Assembly: GCF_018885305.1 (NCBI RefSeq)
Contig: NZ_CP076544.1
Location: 2,976,001 to 3,040,000 of the forward strand
Reading direction: 5' to 3'
Length of the DNA stretch: 64,000 nucleotides
Origin: Curtobacterium sp. L6-1
GTDB taxonomy: Bacteria > Actinomycetota > Actinomycetes > Actinomycetales > Microbacteriaceae
The notes under the pieces were generated by a model. That model saw only the letters and a program-made list of their open reading frames with translations. It searched no databases and was not told the DNA's origin. The position numbers and the translations under genes are program-made. Each line of letters begins with the position of its first letter. The stretch's first letter is position 1. Shown here piece after piece: positions 37,416 to 46,002 of this stretch.

Positions 37416-37584
37416 CCCCACCCGCCCCGGCGTGGACGCGGGGCCAGCGCCGCTGACCCCACCCGCCCCGGCGTGGACGCAGGGCCAGCGCCGCTGACCC
37501 CACCCGCCCCCGCGCCGACGCAGGGCCAGCGCCGCTGAACCCACCCGCCCCCGCGCGGACGCGGGGCCGGCGCCGCTGACCCGG
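37394..37584 (+). repeat. 41-bp minisatellite spanning the pspC stop codon
   Basis: Four full units begin at 37394, 37435, 37476 and 37517, and a fifth partial unit at 37558. Each starts GACGCRGGGCCAGCGCCGCT (with small changes). Unit 1 encodes the PspC end TQGQRR and its TGA. As 41 is not a multiple of three, extra units do not extend the protein. The region ends just before the sdaA promoter. Confidence 0.92.
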
Positions 37585-37620
37585 CACCGCCCTCCCGTCC
37601 GGACGGCGTAGGGTGTCGGC

Positions 37621-39009
37621 GTGCCGGTCTCCGTCTTCGATCTGTTCAGCATCGGCGTGGGGCCGTCCAGCTCGCACACCGTCGGACCGATGCGCGCCGC
37701 CGTCGACTTCGCCGAGCGGGTCGTCGGGCTCCCGGTCACGAGCATCCGCGTCGACCTGTACGGCTCCCTCGCCTCGACCGGCCGTGGCCACGGCACGCTC
37801 GGCGCCGTCGCGGTCGGGCTGACGGGCGAGCGCCCCGAGGACGTCGACCCCGATGCCGTGGCGGCCACGCTCGACGCCCTCGAGTCCACCGGCCGCCTGA
37901 CCCTGGCGGACGGACCGACGGTGCCGTTCCGACTCGACGACATCGTGCTGCACCCGCTGACGATGCTGCCGCGCCATCCGAACGCCATGCGTCTGCGGGC
38001 GTTCGACGCCACGGGCACCGAGACCGCCGTCGAGACCTACTACTCGATCGGCGGCGGGTTCATCGCCCGCGACGGTGACGAGGAGCCGGGCGAGGACGTC
38101 GCCGGCACCGCGATCCCGGTCGAGACCGACACGGTGCCCCACCCGTTCTCCAGCGGAGCCGAGCTGTTGGCGGCCTGCGCGACCACGGGCCTCCCGGTCA
38201 GCGGCGTGGCGCTCGCGAACGAGACCGCCACCCGCACCGAGGCCGACGTGCGGGCCGGGCTCCTGCGCATCCACGCCGTCATGGACGAGTGCGTCGACCG
38301 CAGCGTCCGCCGCACCGGCACCCTGCCCGGCGGGCTGGAGGTCCGGCGCCGCGCGGGCGACTGGTACGAGCAGCTCACCCGCGACGACCCCGGGCACGAC
38401 CCGCTCTTCGCGATGGAGTGGACGAACCTCACCGCGATGGCCGTCAACGAGGAGAACGCCTCCGGCGGCCGGGTCGTCACCGCCCCGACCAACGGCGCCG
38501 CCGGGATCGTCCCCGCCGTGCTCTTCTACGCCCTGACCTACGTGCCGTCGATCACCCCGGACCGCCGGGACGACGCCGTCGTCAGGTTCCTGCTCACTGC
38601 CGGCGCGATCGGCTCGATCTACAAGGAGCGCGCCTCGATCTCCGGCGCCGAGGTCGGCTGCCAGGGCGAGGTCGGCTCCGCGGCGTCGATGGCGGCGGCC
38701 GGACTCGCCGAGGTCCTCGGCGGCACGCCCGAACAGGTCGAGAACGCCGCCGAGATCGCGATGGAGCACAACCTCGGGCTGACCTGCGACCCGATCGGCG
38801 GCCTCGTGCAGATCCCGTGCATCGAGCGGAACGCCATCGCCGCGAACAAGGCCGTCAACGCGGCGCGCATGGCCCTCCGCGGCGACGGCGTGCACCACGT
38901 GTCGCTCGACCAGGTCGTCGAGACCATGCGGCAGACGGGCGCCGACATGTCCACGAAGTACAAGGAGACCGCGATGGGCGGCCTCGCGGTCAACGTCCCC
39001 CTCTGCTGA
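37621..39009 (+). CDS. sdaA: L-serine dehydratase (ammonia-lyase), iron-sulfur type
   Basis: The 462-residue single-chain enzyme begins [20 protein letters not shown] and has both beta and alpha domains. The cluster cysteines are visible: [11 protein letters not shown] near 343, [13 protein letters not shown] near 385-396. The final residue is Cys, matching the tail-in-mouth cysteine that occupies the fourth iron site in the Legionella enzyme. It deaminates L-serine to pyruvate and ammonia with an oxygen-sensitive 4Fe-4S cluster. The GTG at 37621 has TAGGGT six bases upstream, so the mRNA is likely leaderless. Confidence 0.96.
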   Translation: MPVSVFDLFSIGVGPSSSHTVGPMRAAVDFAERVVGLPVTSIRVDLYGSLASTGRGHGTLGAVAVGLTGERPEDVDPDAVAATLDALESTGRLTLADGPTVPFRLDDIVLHPLTMLPRHPNAMRLRAFDATGTETAVETYYSIGGGFIARDGDEEPGEDVAGTAIPVETDTVPHPFSSGAELLAACATTGLPVSGVALANETATRTEADVRAGLLRIHAVMDECVDRSVRRTGTLPGGLEVRRRAGDWYEQLTRDDPGHDPLFAMEWTNLTAMAVNEENASGGRVVTAPTNGAAGIVPAVLFYALTYVPSITPDRRDDAVVRFLLTAGAIGSIYKERASISGAEVGCQGEVGSAASMAAAGLAEVLGGTPEQVENAAEIAMEHNLGLTCDPIGGLVQIPCIERNAIAANKAVNAARMALRGDGVHHVSLDQVVETMRQTGADMSTKYKETAMGGLAVNVPLC

Positions 39010-39044
39010 CCCCGGCACGCGCGGGCGGGCGTACCGTCGCACGC

Positions 39045-39239
39045 ATGAGCGCACCCGACCGAGACCACCTGGACGACGGCGTCGACATGACCTTCGCAGA
39101 ACGTCGACACGACACGTTCCGCCGCATGTCCGGCTCCGACGAGCACGACGAGGCCCCGCGCGTCGAGGTCGAGGAGACCGCGTCCGGTGACGTCCGCATC
39201 GACGTCGCCGACACGGCAGCCGTCCGCCCCGGCGACTGA
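39045..39239 (+). CDS. Small acidic protein, unknown function
   Basis: A 64-residue, strongly acidic protein ([20 protein letters not shown]...) without hydrophobic segments. TACCGT at seven bases before the ATG gives the leaderless pattern, which supports expression. It lies between sdaA and the polymerase gene. The MS start and acidic content recall the two small proteins at 43.6-44.2 kb, but the sequences do not align beyond that. Confidence 0.55.
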   Translation: MSAPDRDHLDDGVDMTFAERRHDTFRRMSGSDEHDEAPRVEVEETASGDVRIDVADTAAVRPGD

Positions 39240-39287
39240 CCACCCGTCGCGTCCGGCGATGACGGCGGGGCACGGCAGAATCGACCC

Positions 39288-40973
39288 GTGCACCTCGTCC
39301 TCGCCCGCGTCGACGGCGGCGTCACCGCGACCCCGCTGACGGACGCGGGGGAGCCGGACGGCGGGCCGACGCGCCTGGCCGAGTCGGGCCTCCCGGCCTT
39401 CGTCGCAGCGCAGGACGCCCCCGACGTGCGCTGGGTCTGGTCCGACACCGCCCGCTGGTACCCGGCCGTGCTCGCGGCCGGCGGCCGCGTCGCGCGGTGC
39501 GTGGACCTGCGGCTCGGGCACCGCGTGCTGCGGACCGCGCTCGCCACCCGCGGCTCCGCGCTCGCGCAGGCGCCGGTGAGCGCGTGGGACGCAGCCGCCG
39601 TCCTGGAGGCGCGTCCCGCCCCCGCCACGCAGGCGTCGCTCTTCGACGACGACCTGTTCGCGGTCGCACCCGCCGACGACGACCTCGACCCGGTCGCGGA
39701 GCTCCGAGCCCAGCTCGCCGCGGTCGCCGGAGCGACGGACCCGGGCGCACTGCGGCTGCTGCTCGCCGCCGAGTCGGCCGGCGCCCTGGTGGCCGCCGAG
39801 ATCAAGCACGCCGGACTGCCCTGGCGGACGGACGTGCACGAGCGGTTGCTCGCCGATGCCCTCGGCCCACGCGTGCCCTACGGCGTCCGACCCCGGGCCC
39901 TCGAGGAGCTCGCCGCTGTCCTGCGGGAGCGGCTCGACGACCCCGAGCTCAACCCGGACTCGCCCGCCGACGTCCTGCGGTCCCTGCGCCGGGCCGGACT
40001 CGTCGTGGAGAGCACCCGCAAGTGGGAGCTGCAGCGCCTCGAGCACCCCGCGATCGAACCGCTGCTCGAGTACAAGCGGCTGTACCGGCTCCTGACCGCC
40101 AACGGCTGGACCTGGTTGGACGAGTGGGTGCAGGACGGTCGGTTCCACCCGGAGTACGTCGTCGGCGGTGTCGTCACCGGGCGGTGGGCGGCGAACGGCG
40201 GCGGCGCGCTGCAGCTGCCCAAGCAGGTCCGGGCGGCTGTCGTGGCCGACCCCGGGTGGAAGCTCGTCGTCGCCGACGCGGCGCAGCTCGAGCCCCGGGT
40301 CCTCGCGGCGATGTCCGGCGACACCGACATGGCCGCGGCCGGGGACGGCCAGGACCTCTACGACGGCGTCGTGGCCTCGGGCGCGGTGCAGACCCGGCAG
40401 CAGGCCAAGATGGCGATGCTCGGTGCGATGTACGGCGCCACCCAGGGCGAGGGCGGGCGGTTCGTCCCCCGTCTGGCCCGGGCGTTCCCGCGCGCCCTCG
40501 ACCTGGTCGAGCAGGCGGCCCGTGCGGGCGAGCGCGGGGAACCGGTGACGACCCGGCTCGGTCGAACCTCGCCCGTCCCGGAGCCGGCCTGGTTCGAGGC
40601 GCGGAACCGGGCGTACTCCGTCGAGGGGTCGGCCGGCATGCAGCGGGCGGTCGAGGCCCGCGCGCGCAGCTGGGGCCGGTTCACCCGGAACTTCGTGGTG
40701 CAGGGCACGGCTGCCGAATGGGCGCTGTCCTGGATGGGCGGACTCCGGACGCGTCTGGCCGCCCGGACGTCCGGCCCGGTGACGGCCGGTGCACACATGG
40801 TGTTCTTCGTGCACGACGAACTCGTGGTGCACGCGCCCGAAGCCGACGCGGAGTGGGTGGCGGACCAGGTGCGTGCCGCGGCGGTCGACGCCGGGCGGAT
40901 CATGTTCGGCGGCTTCCCGGTGACGTTCCCGCTGTCGGTGGCCGTGGTCGACTCGTACGCCGACGCGAAGTAG
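39288..40973 (+). CDS. Pol I-like DNA polymerase with degenerate exonuclease domain
   Basis: The 561-residue protein has a C-terminal family A polymerase domain: motif A LVVADAAQLEPRVLA (Asp kept, where Pol I has DYSQIELR), motif B RQQAKMAMLGAMYG and motif C VFFVHDELV. The N-terminal 130 residues occupy the place of the 3'-5' exonuclease domain but lack the DxE and other acidic metal ligands. No 5' nuclease domain is present, and it is shorter than Pol I (about 900). Actinobacteria carry such a second protein, annotated bifunctional 3'-5' exonuclease/DNA polymerase; its role, possibly in repair, is unclear. CAGAAT lies six bases before the GTG start. Confidence 0.88.
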   Translation: MHLVLARVDGGVTATPLTDAGEPDGGPTRLAESGLPAFVAAQDAPDVRWVWSDTARWYPAVLAAGGRVARCVDLRLGHRVLRTALATRGSALAQAPVSAWDAAAVLEARPAPATQASLFDDDLFAVAPADDDLDPVAELRAQLAAVAGATDPGALRLLLAAESAGALVAAEIKHAGLPWRTDVHERLLADALGPRVPYGVRPRALEELAAVLRERLDDPELNPDSPADVLRSLRRAGLVVESTRKWELQRLEHPAIEPLLEYKRLYRLLTANGWTWLDEWVQDGRFHPEYVVGGVVTGRWAANGGGALQLPKQVRAAVVADPGWKLVVADAAQLEPRVLAAMSGDTDMAAAGDGQDLYDGVVASGAVQTRQQAKMAMLGAMYGATQGEGGRFVPRLARAFPRALDLVEQAARAGERGEPVTTRLGRTSPVPEPAWFEARNRAYSVEGSAGMQRAVEARARSWGRFTRNFVVQGTAAEWALSWMGGLRTRLAARTSGPVTAGAHMVFFVHDELVVHAPEADAEWVADQVRAAAVDAGRIMFGGFPVTFPLSVAVVDSYADAK

Positions 40974-41052
40974 GCGGCCACGCCCACGCCCGCTGCGCGC
41001 CGCGCGGGGGTCGGGGCCCGCCTGCCCAGGTGCCGGCGGGCAGGCTGGTCCG

Positions 41053-41892
41053 ATGGACGAACAGCACACCCCCTCGCGGCGCGCCCCGGTGATCGGGGGC
41101 ACCGAGCGCGAGCGCGCCGACCGGGCCGTCGGCGAGGTCGACCTCACCCACTGGCGCTCCCGCGCCGGTCGGTCGGTGGCCGAGGGCTGGGCGGCACTCG
41201 GACGGCGCCACGGTGCGCTCCCGCTGCTCGTGCTCACGCTGCTCGTCGGGATGGGGATCGCGACGACCGCCACGTGGGTCGCCTCCGAGGTCTTCGACGC
41301 CGTGCGCGAGGCCGACGACGTCGCCGTGCTCGACCGGCCCGTGCTCGACTGGATGCTCACACTCCGGTCGCCGTTCCTCGACCAGGGCGTCACCTGGTGG
41401 ACGGACATCGCCGGAACCATCGGGATGCCGATCGTCGCCCTGCTGTTCCTGGTCGGGTTCACCGTCAACCGGCGGGCCTGGACGCCCCTCGTGCTGCTCG
41501 TCTCGGCGAGCGCCGGGTCGCTCGCGATGACCGTCGTCGGCAAGGACCTGATCGGCCGGGCCCGTCCGCCGCTCTCCGACGCGGTCCCGCCGTACGAGCA
41601 CTCGCCGTCCTTCCCGTCCGGGCACACCCTCAACGCGACGGTCATCGTCGGCACGATCGTGTACCTGCTGCTCCTGCGGCAGAGCACCGTCGTCGCACGC
41701 GTGTGGACGATCGTCGTCGGCACGCTGTTCGTGGCGTCGGTCGGCGTCTCGCGGGTGTTCCTCGGTCACCACTGGACGACCGACGTGCTGGCGGCGTGGG
41801 CGCTCGGGCTCGCCTGGCTGGCCCTCGTCGTCACGGCGCACCGGCTGTACCTGACGGCGCTGCACCGGGGCGCCGAACCCACCCCGTCCTGA
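41053..41892 (+). CDS. PAP2 family phosphatase
   Basis: The 279-residue membrane protein has a soluble N-terminus of about 55 residues and six helices. The three PAP2 motifs are complete: KDLIGRARPP near 165, PSFPSGH near 185 and SRVFLGHHWTTDV near 235, giving the catalytic His pair and Arg/Lys. It should dephosphorylate a lipid phosphate such as phosphatidic acid, undecaprenyl diphosphate or PGP. CAGGCT stands six bases before the ATG. Confidence 0.92.
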   Translation: MDEQHTPSRRAPVIGGTERERADRAVGEVDLTHWRSRAGRSVAEGWAALGRRHGALPLLVLTLLVGMGIATTATWVASEVFDAVREADDVAVLDRPVLDWMLTLRSPFLDQGVTWWTDIAGTIGMPIVALLFLVGFTVNRRAWTPLVLLVSASAGSLAMTVVGKDLIGRARPPLSDAVPPYEHSPSFPSGHTLNATVIVGTIVYLLLLRQSTVVARVWTIVVGTLFVASVGVSRVFLGHHWTTDVLAAWALGLAWLALVVTAHRLYLTALHRGAEPTPS

Positions 41893-41937
41893 CCCGGCTG
41901 CGCGTCCTGACCAGCTGGGCCCGGTAGGTTCCCCTGC

Positions 41938-43563
41938 ATGGAAGAACGGCTGATCGGCGGCAGGTACCGGGTGACCGGGACGCTCGGGCACGGTGGGATG
42001 GCGTCGGTGTACCGCGCCGTCGACGAGCAGCTCGGGCGCGAGGTCGCGGTCAAGCTCTTCCGCATCGGCCCCGTCGACCACGGGGAACGAGCCCGTGCCG
42101 AGGCCGAGATCCACGTGCTCGCCGGCCTCCGGAGCCCGAACCTGGTCACCCTGTTCGACGCGGCCCTCGACACCGCCGACGGGGACTCGTTCCTCGTCAT
42201 GGAACTCGTGCCCGGCAGCGACCTCGCCACCCGGCTGCGCGAGGGGCCGCTCGACCCGGCCACCACCGCCCGCGTCGGTGCCCAGGTCGCCGAGGGGCTG
42301 GCCGCCGTGCACGCGCAGGGCATCGTCCACCGGGACGTGAAGCCCGCGAACGTGCTGCTCGAACAGGACGGCGAGCACGTCAAGCTCGCCGACTTCGGGA
42401 TCGCGCTGCTCCGCGACGCCGCACGCGTCACCGGGACCGGCACCGTGATCGGGACCGCCGCCTACCTCGCGCCCGAGCAGGTCCTCGGCCAGCCCGTCAC
42501 CGGCGAGGCCGACGTCTACGCCCTCGGTCTCATGCTCCTCGAGGCGCTCACCGGCAAGCAGGCCTTCCCGGGCAGCGCGGTCGAGGCCGCGACCGCTCGG
42601 CTCGCCCGGGCGCCCGAGATCGACCAGCACCTGCCGACGGCGTGGCGCACCCTGCTGCACGTCATGACGGCGCAGCACCCCGAGGACCGTCCGTCCGCCG
42701 CCGAGGCGGCGGCACGCCTCCGCGCACTCGGCCGGGACGACGCCGCTCCCGCGACGCAGCTGCTGCCGGGAGGCCCGGGGGCACTCACCCGGTCGGCAGC
42801 GGCCGCCGGGGTGGCCGGTGCAGCGGCCGGGGCCGCCGGAGCCGCGTCCGCGGACACCGCGACCCGAGCGATGCCGGTGAGCGGGGCCTCCGGGGCGGAC
42901 GACGCCACCCGTCGACTGCCGACGCAGTCCGCGGGGCGTGCCGACGACGACGTAGCGACGACGGTGCTCGGTGCGGCTGGCGCGGGTGCCGCGGCTGGTG
43001 CCGGGACCGGCGGTCCGTCCGGACGTGGTGGAGGCACCGCGGTGCCGGCCCGACCGGCCGACGGCGGACCGGAGGACCGGCCGCGGAAGCGCTGGGTCCT
43101 GCCGGTCGTCGTCCTCGCGGCGCTCCTGCTCGTCGGGGGGCTCGTCGCCGCCTTCGCCCTCGGCGGTGACGAGGACGGCACGCCGGCCCCGACCAAGTCG
43201 AGCGAGCCGAGCCAGCCGGCCGAGGAGCAGCCGGGCGAGACGCAGCCGAGCGAGCCCGCCGAACAGCAGCAGCCGAGCGAGCCGACCGAGCAGCAGCCGA
43301 GCCAGCCCGCGCAGGAGCAGCCGAGCGAGGAGCCCTCGCAGCCGACGGAGGAGTCCAGCGAGCCGACCGAGGAGCAGCCGCCCGCCGACCCGGAGCCGAG
43401 CGTCGAGACGACCCTGCCCGTGGAGGAGCCCCAGGACACCGGCGTGGACACCACGTCGCAGCAGGGGCCCGGCACCCCGGGCGACGGCGCACCCGGTGGC
43501 GGTCCCGGGAAGTCCGGCGACGCCCCCGGCAAGTCCGGCGACGCTCCCGGGCACCAGGGCTGA
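41938..43563 (+). CDS. Membrane-anchored serine/threonine protein kinase
   Basis: The 541-residue protein has an N-terminal PknB-type kinase domain (about 8-265): glycine loop LGHGGMASVY, VAVKLF (Lys near 38), catalytic HRDVKPANVLL near 135, DFGIALL and GTAAYLAPEQ. A low-complexity Ala/Gly linker (about 270-380) leads to one membrane helix (about 388-410), and the outside part is an unfolded Pro/Glu/Ser/Gln repeat region (SEPTEQQPSQ) ending in Gly-rich KSGDAPG units, with no PASTA domain. It may sense the wall through this stalk. TAGGTT lies seven bases before the ATG. Confidence 0.93.
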   Translation: MEERLIGGRYRVTGTLGHGGMASVYRAVDEQLGREVAVKLFRIGPVDHGERARAEAEIHVLAGLRSPNLVTLFDAALDTADGDSFLVMELVPGSDLATRLREGPLDPATTARVGAQVAEGLAAVHAQGIVHRDVKPANVLLEQDGEHVKLADFGIALLRDAARVTGTGTVIGTAAYLAPEQVLGQPVTGEADVYALGLMLLEALTGKQAFPGSAVEAATARLARAPEIDQHLPTAWRTLLHVMTAQHPEDRPSAAEAAARLRALGRDDAAPATQLLPGGPGALTRSAAAAGVAGAAAGAAGAASADTATRAMPVSGASGADDATRRLPTQSAGRADDDVATTVLGAAGAGAAAGAGTGGPSGRGGGTAVPARPADGGPEDRPRKRWVLPVVVLAALLLVGGLVAAFALGGDEDGTPAPTKSSEPSQPAEEQPGETQPSEPAEQQQPSEPTEQQPSQPAQEQPSEEPSQPTEESSEPTEEQPPADPEPSVETTLPVEEPQDTGVDTTSQQGPGTPGDGAPGGGPGKSGDAPGKSGDAPGHQG

Positions 43564-43617
43564 CGCGGGGCGGACAGTCCCGACCCGCCGTTCACCTCCG
43601 AGGAGCACACTCGGGGC

Positions 43618-43887
43618 ATGTCGATGAGCGCACCGTTCGATCCCCAGCAGCAGGGCAGCGACGTCCCCGTGGACGGCTCCGACCAGGACGAACTCGAGGT
43701 GGAGGAGTCGCTCGCGGCGGCCTCCGGCTCCGAGCCGTCGGGCGCGGACGTCTCCGGAGCGGAAGCCGCCGGCGACCCGGCGCAGTCGCCGGTCCGGCAC
43801 GACGACGAGGACGAGGCCGGCGGCGGTCCGGTGTTCCGGACCCCGGAGCCCGGCGACCGCCTGCACCCGGACGACCTCGGCGCCTGA
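43618..43887 (+). CDS. Small acidic protein, paralogue 1
   Basis: An 89-residue acidic, likely disordered protein beginning MSMSAPFDPQQQG. The start block and the acidic motif DELEVEESLAA resemble those of the next small gene (MSMSSAFDPSKG, LELDEDPLAA), so the two are probably paralogues. The second Met at residue 3 could also be the start. It follows the kinase by 54 bases. Function unknown. Confidence 0.6.
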   Translation: MSMSAPFDPQQQGSDVPVDGSDQDELEVEESLAAASGSEPSGADVSGAEAAGDPAQSPVRHDDEDEAGGGPVFRTPEPGDRLHPDDLGA

Positions 43888-43919
43888 CCACAGCCGACTT
43901 CAGCGCCTGACCACAGCCG
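43880..43919 (+). repeat. 17-bp direct repeat across a stop codon
   Basis: GCGCCTGACCACAGCCG occurs at 43880-43896 and 43903-43919; the first copy contains the TGA stop of the upstream small gene. Confidence 0.8.
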
Positions 43920-43960
43920 GCGTTGTGCCGGTTCCAGGGTCGGCCGTGCAGGCTCGTCGC

Positions 43961-44161
43961 ATGTCGATGAGCAGCGCGTTCGACCCGTCGAAGGGTCGCG
44001 CCATCCCCGAGGACCAGGTCAGCAGCGACGGACTCGAGCTCGACGAGGACCCGCTCGCGGCCCTCGGGATCGAGATCGCGGTCGTCCCCGGCGGCACCGC
44101 CGACCCGGCAGCCGCGCCGAGCCTCCGCACCGACGACGAGGACCCCGAGCCGACCCGCTGA
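43961..44161 (+). CDS. Small acidic protein, paralogue 2
   Basis: A 66-residue acidic protein beginning MSMSSAFDPSKGRAIPEDQV with LELDEDPLAALGIEIAVV in the middle and an acidic tail. CAGGCT lies six bases before the ATG. It shares the MSMS-x2-FDP start and the LE-x-DE/EE pattern with the gene just upstream. It converges on an aldo/keto reductase gene with a terminator between them. Confidence 0.6.
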   Translation: MSMSSAFDPSKGRAIPEDQVSSDGLELDEDPLAALGIEIAVVPGGTADPAAAPSLRTDDEDPEPTR

Positions 44162-44213
44162 GCCGGCGGGGAGTCGTGCCGGTGCGGCGGCGGTCGGCCG
44201 CAGGGGCCTGACG

Positions 44214-44265
44214 CACCGAGGGCCCCGTGCCGACGTCCTGGGACGGCGGCGCGGGGCCCTCGGTG
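44214..44265. terminator. Bidirectional hairpin terminator
   Basis: CACCGAGGGCCCCG (44214-44227) pairs with CGGGGCCCTCGGTG (44252-44265) across a 24-base loop that can itself pair partly. It stands between two convergent genes and is unrelated to the GACGGGAGGC family. Confidence 0.78.
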
Positions 44266-44275
44266 ACGGGCCGCC

Positions 44276-45214
44276 TCAGGGGACGGTGTGCCCGGCGGCC
44301 GTGAGGATCCGGTACCACTCCTCGCGGGACAGCTCGACGTCCGAGCCCGCGGCCGAGTCGCGGACGCGCTGGGGGTTCGTCGTGCCCAGGACCACCTGGA
44401 AGTGCGCGGGGTGCCGGGTGATCCACGCCACCGCGATGCCCGTCGGGGTCACGCCGTGCGCCGAGGCGACCTCCTCGAGCACGTCGTTCAGCTCGGCGTA
44501 CTGCTCGCGGTCACCGAGGAAGACGCCGTCGAAGAAGCCTTTCTGGAACGGTGACCAGGCCTGCAGCGTCACGTCGTGCAGGCGTGCGTGGTTGAGGATG
44601 TCGTTGTCGCGGTCGATCGACTGGTCGAGCCCGGCCATGTTCGCCACGAGACCCTGCGTGATGACGTTCGCGTGCGTGATGCTCAGCTGCACCTGGTTGA
44701 ACGCCAGCGGCTGCCGCACGGACCTCGCCAGCAGCTCGGTCTGCCCCGGGGTGTGGTTCGAGACGCCGAAGTGGTGCACCTTGCCGGCGGCGTGCAGCTC
44801 GTCGAAGGCCTTCGCGACCTCGTCCGGCTCGACGAGGGCGTCCGGGCGGTGCAGGAGCAGGACGTCGATGAAGTCGGTGCGCAGGGCGGTCAGGGACTCC
44901 TCGACCGAGGACACGATGTGCTCGTACGAGAAGTCGAAGTAGGCGCCGTTCGCCGTCGGCCGGATGCCGACCTTGGTCTGCAGCTGGACCTCGGCGCGCT
45001 CGGCCGCGGACAGCGTGACCGCCGCACCGAAGCGTTCCTCGCACCCGTGCCAGCCGCCGTAGACGGCTGCGTGGTCGAACATCGTGACGCCCGCGTCGCG
45101 CGAGGCGGCGTACAGCGACCGGATGTCCTCGTCGCTCATGTCGTTGATCCGCATCAGTCCGACGACGACGTCGGAAGCGGTGAGGTCCGTCTGTGGCAAC
45201 TCCAGTGTCTTCAC
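44276..45214 (-). CDS. Aldo/keto reductase (YdhF-like)
   Basis: The 312-residue protein has TMFDHAAVYGG (Asp and Tyr of the tetrad), LQTKVGIR (Lys), DVLLLHRPDALVEP (His), and the VVLGTTNPQRV cofactor motif. The FDHADIYG-type sequence and length match the YdhF group of aldo/keto reductases. The GTG at 45214 has CAGGAT seven bases upstream. It is clearly different from the two enzymes at 5 and 7 kb. Confidence 0.92.
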   Translation of the reverse strand: MKTLELPQTDLTASDVVVGLMRINDMSDEDIRSLYAASRDAGVTMFDHAAVYGGWHGCEERFGAAVTLSAAERAEVQLQTKVGIRPTANGAYFDFSYEHIVSSVEESLTALRTDFIDVLLLHRPDALVEPDEVAKAFDELHAAGKVHHFGVSNHTPGQTELLARSVRQPLAFNQVQLSITHANVITQGLVANMAGLDQSIDRDNDILNHARLHDVTLQAWSPFQKGFFDGVFLGDREQYAELNDVLEEVASAHGVTPTGIAVAWITRHPAHFQVVLGTTNPQRVRDSAAGSDVELSREEWYRILTAAGHTVP

Positions 45215-45307
45215 CCGACCGATCCTGCCAGCGGCCTCCCGTGCGTGCGAGGCCCTGGCCGTACCGGTCTCGTCCGGCGGCGCTCCCGACCGCCGACGGG
45301 TAACGCG

Positions 45308-45925
45308 CTAGTCCGCCAGGACGGCGACGACGGTCGGCGCCGCCGAGGCGCCGCCGGCCGTGAGGGTCCGCCCGGTGGGGACGCCGCCGGAGCCGAGGAC
45401 GCGCAGGACCACCAGCGCTCCGTGCGCGGTGTCGATCGTCGTGACGGCACCCTCCGTGTGCGCGGAGACCTCGACGATCGCGGGGGAGTCGGCGTCCGTT
45501 CCGCTGCCCGCCGCCGCGCCCTCCTTCGCGAAGGTGCCGTCGCCGGAGGCCCGCTCGAGCTCCGCCTCGTGGCCTCCGGTCGCGATCGCGCGGCGCAGCA
45601 CGTCCGCGTAGACCGGGTCGCCCACGGCGTCGTACACCCAGCGGTGGCCGAGGACGGAGTGCTCCATCTCGGTGACGAGGAACGCCTCGGCACCCGCGAG
45701 CGGCGCGCCCCGGTAGGTCAGCGGGACGTGCAGCACCGGCCCGTCGCCGACGCGGACCAGGTACGTCTCGACCCCGACCTCGCCGGCCGGGTCGTCGAAC
45801 CGGAACCGCGCGACCTGCTCGACCGCGCTGCCCGCGGCGACACCGCTCCACGGCTGGTCGGGCAGCCAGGCGCCGAGCGCCTCGAGCTTGCCGGGACGGA
45901 GGGTCGCTTCGTGGATGACGGCCAT
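45308..45925 (-). CDS. Maltokinase N-terminal cap-like protein
   Basis: The 205-residue protein begins MAVIHEATLRPGKLEALGAWLP, the hallmark of the maltokinase N-terminal cap fold, followed by RFRFDDPAGEVGVETYLV, VLHVPLTYRGAPL and MEHSVLGHRWVYDAVGDP. In full maltokinases this cap precedes a kinase domain; here only the cap-like part exists, as in many stand-alone actinobacterial proteins of unknown role. TAGGTT seven bases before the ATG fits a leaderless start. Confidence 0.82.
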   Translation of the reverse strand: MAVIHEATLRPGKLEALGAWLPDQPWSGVAAGSAVEQVARFRFDDPAGEVGVETYLVRVGDGPVLHVPLTYRGAPLAGAEAFLVTEMEHSVLGHRWVYDAVGDPVYADVLRRAIATGGHEAELERASGDGTFAKEGAAAGSGTDADSPAIVEVSAHTEGAVTTIDTAHGALVVLRVLGSGGVPTGRTLTAGGASAAPTVVAVLAD

Positions 45926-46002
45926 GACCGGCAACCTACTGCTCTCGGGCGGACCGGGGGCCGTGCGCCCGTGCTCGACCGGCGCGGCCGTACCCTGGAC
46001 CG

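Noticed and set aside
37394..37584. 41-bp repeats as a CRISPR array
   Set aside because: Head-to-tail units without spacers; a minisatellite.
39288..40973. Housekeeping DNA polymerase I (polA)
   Set aside because: Too short, lacks the 5' nuclease domain and has an altered motif A; a separate polA is expected elsewhere.
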